From assembly GCA_023548195.1 (NCBI GenBank), contig JAJHZJ010000577.1, forward strand, positions 2,238,694-2,302,693: a DNA stretch of 64,000 nucleotides, written 5' to 3'. Positions 56,601 to 64,000 of the stretch are shown here, in pieces. The position numbers were made by a program, and so were the translations under genes. Under the pieces are notes generated by a model, which was not told the origin of the DNA, did not search any database, and was given only the letters and a program-made list of their open reading frames with translations. The DNA is from Bettongia penicillata ogilbyi (Eukaryota > Chordata > Mammalia > Diprotodontia > Potoroidae). Every line of letters begins with the position of its first letter. Position 1 is the stretch's first letter.

Positions 56601-58086
56601 ACATATAATTGAGAAATATCTGACCAGATTAAACATATTAGGAAAAATAAAAATTAATGGAACTTCTGAGAATGAAAAAAATGTTATACATGACTATCAT
56701 CCCTTTATTAAATCTAAAGGGAAAGGTTTTTTTTGACTCATGACAATAGAACAACTTTACAGTATTTTATCTCTTCCCATAAATAAAGCAAACTGTGAAC
56801 AATTTACTACAAAAGGCTATAACTAGGCAGGAAATTGTTTAGATATGGGAGACATTCAGTCTGGAAATACATGCAGAACAATTTTTAAGGACAAATGGCT
56901 AAAATAATCAAAATCACTAACAAATTATCAGAAAATAAAGAAGTGTTCCTTCTACAAATTAATCAATATCACCTGCATCTTTGCACTTCAGGTCCTCTTG
57001 AACAAAGCTGTCAAAAACATGTGCATGTGGTTCACAACACTCCCAAATGTGGTCTGAACCAGATTAAAATGTAGTTGGAAGATGTTTCATAAAATAAATA
57101 GTAATACAACAAGATACAGGTAATGAAAATATGTGGGTTAAAGACCAGTAGTTGTGTATATCACATACTTAAATTCTTAATAAGCAGCAGATTTGGTCTT
57201 TTGTAACAATTTTCAAGAATCTTGTCCACCTAATGAGGCATAAAATTATACTTGATCCTTAGGGTTAGACTAAAGCAGTGTTATAGAAGTTGGGGAAAAT
57301 TCTGTTAAAAATGGAGGAATACTTGGAGACAAGCTAAATAAATCAGATTAGTTATCGTTATCTTGTTCTGTTCTTTGAGTTCAGATACAAATGCTCCAAG
57401 AATAACTTGCTATATTATTGTCATTAATTAGTACTGTTACTATTATTGTTTTCTCATTCTACTAAATTTTTTTATGTTAAGCCAGAAATGATTCAAAGAT
57501 AAGTCACTAACCTAGTACCTGATATTCTTCAAGTTTTTGCACAGGTCAATAAAATAACCAGTTTTTTTGTAGTTGAACAAAATTATAAGAATATTAATTC
57601 ATCATCTATAGGCTTTCTGTAAGCATTCTTAATATAACTCCAGTACTAAACAGGACAAAAGGGATGATAGGCACATCACTTTGTTTCCATGGTGATTTAA
57701 GTTTTTAATCTCTTCTGGGTATCTACATTTTTAAAGCTTTTTGTTACATGTTACATGTAGCTTGGAGATTGTGAATAAGTGTTACGGCAATATCTATGAG
57801 TATGCAGTATGGCAGCATATCATAAGGGTCTTTTATTTAGGAACAAATATGTTGGGAAGACTATGGGCAACAGTTCAATGCCTTCAATCTCCATCCTTGG
57901 TTGTCATACTTTCAGGATTTTGTGCTTATTGAGTACAGATGATATTTTCAAATCACTGGAGAAAAACTTCCGTGAGAAGAAGCTGGTATGTGTGTGTGTT
58001 TGTGCATGTGCATGCACACATGTTTGTATGTATAAGTAGTTAGTAGAAACATATAATTTGATGATAATTTGATCCATGTTACATGA
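56601..58086. other. No recognisable gene or repeat
   Basis: About 1.5 kb of AT-rich DNA. A TG-rich run lies at 57987-58030. ORFs near 57741-58039 have no domain. Confidence 0.5.
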
Positions 58087-58302
58087 AGAGACAACTAGAT
58101 CATTTAGTGGATAAAGCATAGGACCTGGAATTCTGACTTCAAACGTGATCTCTGCCCTTTACTAGCTCCATGTCCTGGGCAAATCACTTACCTTCTGTTT
58201 GCCATAATCCATTGGAGAAGGAAATGGCAAATCACTCCATTATCTTTGCCAAGAAAACCCTATATGGGGTCACAAAGAGTTGGAGGCAACTAAATAACCA
58301 AA
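58087..58302 (+). mobile_element. MAR1-like CORE-SINE, near full length
   Basis: Sense order: 'gagacaactagatcatttag', 'tggataaagcataggacctg', 'tttactagctccatgtcctg', 'ggcaaatcacttaccttctg', 'gagaaggaaatggcaaatca', 'atctttgccaagaaaaccct', 'ggggtcacaaagagttgg'. Confidence 0.9.
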
Positions 58303-60714
58303 TAACATGTTACATCAATATGGTTTAGTATGACTTGCTCTTTAACTTGGAAGTCATACTGAATTCTGATTAAGAGAGATGATGTAGTTAAGAATCAAGA
58401 GACAAATTCTTTTTCTAAACATCACATTTAATACCTTTTATTCTCAACATTTTTGTTTTGGTTGCATTCTTTAAAGAGAACAATTTTCCACATGAACATC
58501 AGATATTTTGCATCCTCACTCTACTGTGGCCTTTGTTATACATTTGTAGTACACAAATAAAGCATGAACGAGGAACTCTGTCAAAGTCTTTGCAATATTC
58601 AAAGTAGTATAAATGTTATGATACTTTGTGGCGGCTTGTTAAATTACCCAGTTGATTTTCCAGTTCTTTATGTAGCTGGGATATTTTGGCTCTATAGTCA
58701 AAGTACAGTTTTTTTAAGTGATTATAGTGGTTTTTTTAAAAATACAAATGTAAGCTGTGAATGCTTTGTATAAAGTACATAGATGAATGATTGGCTTATA
58801 TTGAAAGCTTCTCTGGTTTGGTTATCTTTGAGTAGTTTTATATGACACTTTCTGATAAAAAAGTTGGTATCAAACTCACTTCCGAGAGGAAGCTGATCAG
58901 GTTCTTTGTGGGTAATTCATAGGCCAGTGTGAAACATGGAAGAAGATAATTACTAATTATATATCTTATCTGGCTCTGTTACTTCCCAGTTTTTCATAGA
59001 AACTAGTGTTTTAGTCACTTCCCTTGATGCAACTATTCTGTCATTCATTATGCTTAAAGAGCATACTCTGTTTTCTCATTTAATCCTATCTAATCTTTTT
59101 ATTGTGTTGAGACCTTACACAACCATATAGAGACCATAAAATTTTCCCCATATTTCTTTAAGGATCTCTCTTTGTTTCTCTCTCCATCTCTCTGTTTCTC
59201 TGTCTCTGTGTCTATTTCTATCTCTGTCTCTCTACTTCCATCTCTCTGCTCCTCTAATTTCTTTCATTTTCAAAGATAACATTTTTGATTGATTCTCAAT
59301 CGTTTTATCTTACTCTTTGCTATGCTTTGACTACTACCTCCTCAACTTTTTTACTTCTGCTTTCATTGGATGATTAAGCAAACAGAAAATTTTAACATAT
59401 TTTTGCTTTCTGATTCTATTCCAGATGATTCTTTTTTTTAAAAAATTGACTTTTAGTTGGGGAATATGCAAAGAGTAGTAATTAGATATTGATGTAATCT
59501 TCTCAGTTCTCTTTTAGGTCTTCAGTAGATTCTTGTATGTGTCTTGGTGTGTTTGATGGCAGTTTCTTAAGTGGATTCTTTGATAGATCCACCTTTCCTC
59601 TTATGATCTTCACTGTGGCAATCATGGCCACATAAATTGTTGTATGAAGACCCTTGTTTTTTGGGTTTTCTGTCAAAGGTAATGTAAGAATATGTTTCCT
59701 TTATGATAGCTACAGAAAATTCTAGCTTTTTCAAATGATTCTTTATTGATATAGTGGTTCTTTTATTTGTATTTGTATTGTCAAACTTAAAAACGGTTTT
59801 CAAACTTGTACTCTAATCATGCGCATTCTACTCTTCAATATTATTGGGAGTCACAGTATTTTTTTTTTAACATCCATATCATTATTGTAAAGGGTTTGAC
59901 TTTTTTTAAGTGAATATTTTCAATGATCCCAGTTTTTTTCTTATTTCTTCTTTTAGAGTTTGGCAGCTTTTTGCTTTCAGTTCTTATTTCATTTAATCTG
60001 ATCTTGGGGATGAATTTACTTATGCTTATTCTGACTAAATGCTATGTGACTTGGAGCTGAAGGGACAAATGAGGAAAAAATAATACCAAGTCCTTACCAT
60101 CAACTGGTAGGTAACTATTTCTAAGTTTGTTGTGATGTAGTACTACTTTGTGATGATTGAAATCCTGTTGTCATGAGTACTTAAACTTTGCCCACATTAG
60201 TGCAGAGCACCACTTTACTGAAGTTAGAATATTGGTATTTTTGATTTGTTCTGGTCAATCTTTTCTTCTTGTTATGCCAGAACATGATGTAGTATCACTC
60301 TCTCTGATGTCCTTAGTTTTATAAGTTTTGAGCAGGATGGCAAATGGTCTTCGGACCACATCTATCTGAACTCCACTGAATTGTTTTTATCAAAATAATA
60401 ATTATGGGCAATAGAAAGCAATTAATCTTATTATGCAAGTATATATCATTTCATTCATGAGAGTGAGAGATTCATGATTGATGACTATATTACAGAGTAA
60501 GGAATTAGAAACTGTAACATCTTCTCAAGACCACTAAATGTTAAGAGGTCAGCCAACCTACATATGGCATTAAATGCTTCATTAGGTCAATGAATAATAT
60601 CACATGCAGAGAGTGATGTTGCATGCATTTCCTGTGCTATAAAGTTGACATTTTCTTTTTTTCCTTTTTTTTTTTTGAGGAATAGTATTAGTAACCCCTC
60701 CAAAGACACAGATC
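58303..60714. other. No recognisable gene; CT-rich run inside
   Basis: About 2.4 kb. A CT/CTGT-rich simple repeat is at 59165-59255 and T-runs are at 59857 and 60656-60676. The 78-aa minus ORF at 59567-59803 has no recognisable domain. Confidence 0.5.
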
Positions 60715-60870
60715 AGCAACTAATATGTAACTTGTATCCTTAGAGAGTTGCCTGGGGCTGAGAGCTTAAAGGACTTATGCAGGCTCACACAGATAGTGAA
60801 TGTTAAGAGTCAGGAATTTGATCCAGAGTCTTCCTGACTCTAAATAGTTCTATAATCCCATGATGCATCT
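60715..60870 (-). mobile_element. MIR/MAR1-type CORE-SINE
   Basis: Antisense: 'gggctgagagcttaaagga', 'cttatgcaggctcacacaga', 'tagtgaatgttaagagtcag', 'gaatttgatccagagtcttc', 'ctgactctaaatag'. Confidence 0.7.
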
Positions 60871-60889
60871 CCTGATAACTACAATCATG

Positions 60890-61080
60890 GAATCAAAGAA
60901 CTAGAAGTAGAAAGCATATCAGAGACAACCTTGTCCAACCCCTTCATTTTATAGATGTGGAATCTAAAACCCAGTGAGGGAAAGCTACTTGTCTAAGGTC
61001 AGAGGCAGAATTTGAACCTATATCCTTTGACTCCAAATCTATTGTTGTCTCCATTATATCATATAGTCTCCCTAATAATA
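60890..61080 (-). mobile_element. MIR/THER1-type CORE-SINE, near complete
   Basis: Antisense: 'catggaatcaaagaactaga', 'gacaaccttgtccaacccct', 'tcattttatagatgtggaat', 'cagaggcagaatttgaacct', 'tttgactccaaatctattg'. Confidence 0.8.
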
Positions 61081-61109
61081 AATTCATTTTATGTTATTTA
61101 GTATTTGAA

Positions 61110-61570
61110 AAATATTTTGAATATATTACTTAATTTAAACCTTATGATTTATGAGATATGTTATTTAGTCATTTTCAGTCATGTTTGACTCTTTATAACC
61201 CCATGTGGGATTTAATTGGCAAAGATACTGGAGGGGTTTACCATTTCCTTCTCTAGCTCATTTTACACATGAGGTAACTGAGGCAAACAGGGTTAAGTGA
61301 CTTGCCCAGGTTAACACAACTAGTAAGAACTGAGAACAGATTTGAACTCAGGAAGATGAGTCTTCCTTACTCCAGGTCTGATATTTTATCTATTGCGTCA
61401 CGTAGTTGCCAATGTATGAGATAGGTGCTATTACCCATATTTTAGGGGTGGGGAAACTGAGGTTCAATAAGGACCTATTTACTTGCCTGGAGTCACATAT
61501 CCAATCAGTGCTTGTTAGGATTTTCATACAGATATTCCAGACTCCAAGTTTATCTATTATGCTGGACTGA
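61110..61570 (-). mobile_element. MIR split by a MAR1-like SINE
   Basis: The parts at ~61110-61160 and 61415-61570 make one antisense MIR: 'taaaccttatgatttatgag' before the insertion, then 'gagataggtgctattaccca', 'gggtggggaaactgaggttc', 'cctggagtcacatatcca'. The MAR1-like copy at 61161-61410 separates them. Confidence 0.65.
61161..61410 (-). mobile_element. MAR1-like CORE-SINE nested in a MIR
   Basis: Antisense: 'ttatttagtcattttcagtc', 'ttggcaaagatactggaggg', 'gtttaccatttccttctct', 'ggttaagtgacttgcccagg', 'gatttgaactcaggaagatg', 'cgtcacgtagttgcc'. TATGAGATATG at 61150-61160 and TATGAGATAGG at 61415-61425 fit an 11-bp target duplication with one change. Confidence 0.88.
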
Positions 61571-62029
61571 TTTTTCTCCTGGTTACTAAGGAACTTTAAA
61601 GTCTCACTGTCATTTCAGAGCTTGACAATACCATGAAAAAGTTGATCCTAAAAATTTATAGTAATAGTTTTGTCAATGAAAAAAGTGAGTAGAGACATGA
61701 AATTCAGACATCTGAACATTATCTTCAGAAAATCTGGAGGATTTAAATGATTAATTAATTATTAATGATTTTAATGATTGATGATCTCAGGATTATTTAA
61801 AAGATCCTTAAAAATGTCTTAACTTGTAATTTCACCTAACACAATGCATCTTCCTACAATATCATCAAAATATAGTCATCCAGTAATTTTTTAGCACATG
61901 AATTATCCCTGATATATCACAGTAGAAAATATAAAATTCAAGATGATATAATCAGTTTTTGAACATAAATGAAATAGAACTTTACCCCCTACAAATTATC
62001 TTTAAATCATTTCATTTGAGTCAATTAGG
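61571..62029. other. No recognisable gene or repeat
   Basis: AT-rich DNA with an ATTAATTAATTATTAATG run at 61748-61780. Confidence 0.5.
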
Positions 62030-62285
62030 TGGAACCATGGTACGACAAAACCAAGATGACTGGCAATGGCCTGGGATGTAATGGATGACCTTAGCATCTT
62101 CATTGTCTGACCAAGCTCTAAGAATTCCAATAGCACCTGCTTTGGCTGCTTTTATGGCCACTGGAACAAATTGTTGTCATCTGCCCATTCCATTAGAGGA
62201 AGTCTTTATGTGTTTTGGGGTGGATATCTCTGACTCACAGAAGAGTTTGAAGACCGTCAGTTACTTTCACAGCTTTATAGCCTGA
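62030..62285 (-). repeat. Unidentified three-copy family, copy C
   Basis: Plus-strand blocks shared with copies A and B: 'ggcaatggcctgggatgtaa', 'ctgaccaagctctaagaat', 'tttatggccactggaacaaa', 'gcccattccattagaggaag'. Its minus-strand start, 'ccattgccagtcatcttgg', resembles the 'gtcatcctgatgaa' start of the composite-SINE tail near 51817. It lacks the 'gctgctgcaaatgctacag' end. Confidence 0.55.
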
Positions 62286-63857
62286 AAAGATCTGAGTGGC
62301 AAATCTGCTTCAACTCTTTTATTGAAGAAACTTTTATAGAAAAAATCTTTGGTAGTAGTGGAAGCTATAAGAATAGATGAAAGCCCCAAGAGAAAGAAGA
62401 GTAGAAAGTCATGAACTGAGATTTAAAGACGTATGTTCACAATTGAAGGGCAAAGAGGAAGAAGAAGCAGAACGATGAAGTGGCATGAAAGTCAAGTGAG
62501 GAGAAAGTGTTGGATTAACATTTCATTTTCTTTTTCTGCCTATATAAGAATATAATACATCAATGAATCCACAAGTAATATTTCCCCCTCAATTCATTCC
62601 ACTAGTGCGGTCAATATGAGATTCAATATACTATGGCAGTATATTTCTTAAGACTAGTTGAGCCTCACTGCTGGTATATTTAAGTACAGATTCATATTCA
62701 GTTGTGTATTTTACTCTTGACCCACTTACTCATATAGCTCAATTCTAAGCAAAATCTGCTTTATCTTTCAGGAAAATCATGTGAGAAAAATGGTCACATC
62801 ATCCATGCCATGAGATGATGGTTGAACAAAAAACAACTACGTGCAGAATTTCTCTTGAAATTGACTTTACTGGCGCAATGTTTACTACCAGATGATAATG
62901 GTTAGAAAACCTCAGAAATTCTCTACTTAATGTAAAACAGGACTTTAAAAGAAAGGCTTAGAAAAGGCATAGCAGGGGGAGCTTATTCTTTATAGCTTAT
63001 GGAGGCAGGAAGAGTAAGTGGAGTATCTGGGTTATCTGACATTTTCGGTTAATATTGCTGGGGATGGGGGTGGCAAGGAGTCCACTAGACTTTTAGGGGG
63101 ACTTGGTGTGAGGAATTTACTTCTGCAGCCACAAAGTGCTTTCAGGTGTCAAAAACATTCAGTATTAATTTTGTGGACCACATAGGTATGGAGTTATGCT
63201 ATCCCGAATTTATATCATCCCACACTGAAGCCATCGTAGGGGTGTGTGTGTGTCTGCTAAATGATGATGAGGATTTTTAAAATATCTTTTTCACTGGTAA
63301 TTTCTTACTGATTTTATATGCTTTTTAAATATGTTAAACATTTAAAAACCTTTGCCCCCAAAAGACATGTTAATAAACAAGAAAATTATGAGAAATCTTT
63401 ATGGGAACTTTAGCAATTTAGGTCAGTATTATAGTGAATCTGGATTTCTTTTTTAGACAATGCTTATTATTCTCACTTATTCAATTACTGAATCAATTCT
63501 AGATTATGCCAAATACTTCTTAGTCATACAGTTAAATATGAATGACTCCAAGAATTGCTTTCAAATGTATTCAATATTCTTACTCCTATTGCAAATATGC
63601 TACCTTTATGAAGATAGGAAGTCCACTGCTGCAAAGTCATCAATGGAATGTCACTAATTATATTTGTATTACATATTCCATTATCTTAGGAAAAAGAACA
63701 AAGTATTAATTATGTTCACATAAAATTTTTATAATTTGACTTAAGCATATTCAAAGTATTAAAGAAGGTAAAACTCTTACATTTCTAGAATTAGAGCCCT
63801 CTGGGAGCACACTTCTGGCAAATCTCTGGGCAGATAAGAAATGAGTTTCAGTTTCAT
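62286..63857. other. No recognisable gene or repeat
   Basis: About 1.6 kb of AT-rich DNA, with a short TG run at 63242-63253. The 65-aa ORF at 63460-63657 has no visible domain. Confidence 0.5.
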
Positions 63858-63882
63858 ACACACACACACACACACACACATA
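63858..63882. repeat. (CA)n microsatellite
   Basis: About 12 CA units. Confidence 0.95.
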
Positions 63883-64000
63883 GCACACCCTTTGGAAGTT
63901 GATAAGAAAAGGAGACCCCCCAAAAGAGCAAGATTGTCAGTGTCAGCTGTGAAAGAATTTCTGTTTGACTTGGTATTTTACTTTCAGGCTATACCAACCA
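63883..64000. other. Window end, nothing recognised
   Basis: Short anonymous stretch. Confidence 0.5.

Overview
This window looks like gene-poor marsupial nuclear DNA. It is AT-rich and CpG-poor, and dense in interspersed repeats of mammalian type. These include tRNA-headed CORE-SINEs of the MIR/THER1 and MAR1 kinds, L2 and CR1/L3 LINE remnants, and L1 copies whose ORF2 keeps the L1 endonuclease, reverse transcriptase and cysteine-rich landmarks. There are also ORF1-only L1 derivatives (HAL1, 'half-L1', type) and palindromic hAT-like MITEs. A WSINE1-like SINE and a composite SINE (51676-51981) suggest an Australian marsupial lineage; that placement rests on remembered families, not on a search. 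I found no convincing host protein-coding exon, tRNA, rRNA, CRISPR array or prokaryotic-type operon. Most long ORFs are L1 relics or translations of (GA)n/(CT)n tracts.

Layout. 0-6 kb: an internally deleted L1 (2115-3973, minus, 16-bp TSD) lies between two ~230-bp, ~98% identical direct repeats (852-1081 and 4117-4347). A possible LTR-like element sits at 5345-6011, and a relative of its end opens the window. 6-18 kb: a hAT-like MITE, decayed L1 ORF2 pieces, a short unassigned LINE RT fragment, a split L2, a split CR1/L3 and several SINEs. 18.1-21.4 kb: an L2 3' end carrying a minus-strand HAL1-like element. 21.7-28.3 kb: a long decayed plus-strand L1 with both ORFs, an extra 5'UTR-like block upstream, and an antisense L1 5' segment inside its endonuclease region. 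28.3-38.7 kb: comparatively repeat-poor DNA with a doubtful frameshifted pseudogene at ~33.3-33.8 kb. 38.9-41.7 kb: a second HAL1-like element with a 14-bp TSD and a largely readable ORF1. 41.8-64 kb: scattered SINEs, L2 pieces, a second MITE, a 5'-truncated L1 (55160-56600), a pure GAA tract and long GA tracts. Three copies of an unidentified ~250-bp family lie at ~29.0, 44.1 and 62.2 kb.

The window's biology is therefore retrotransposon biology. L1 supplies the reverse transcriptase, and SINEs and ORF1-only elements are its likely dependents. I see no previously undescribed multi-gene system. The points most worth checking are the two ORF2-less elements, the L1 rearrangements, the local direct duplication and the unidentified three-copy family. 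SINE and fragment ends are estimates to within about 10-30 bp unless a TSD is given.
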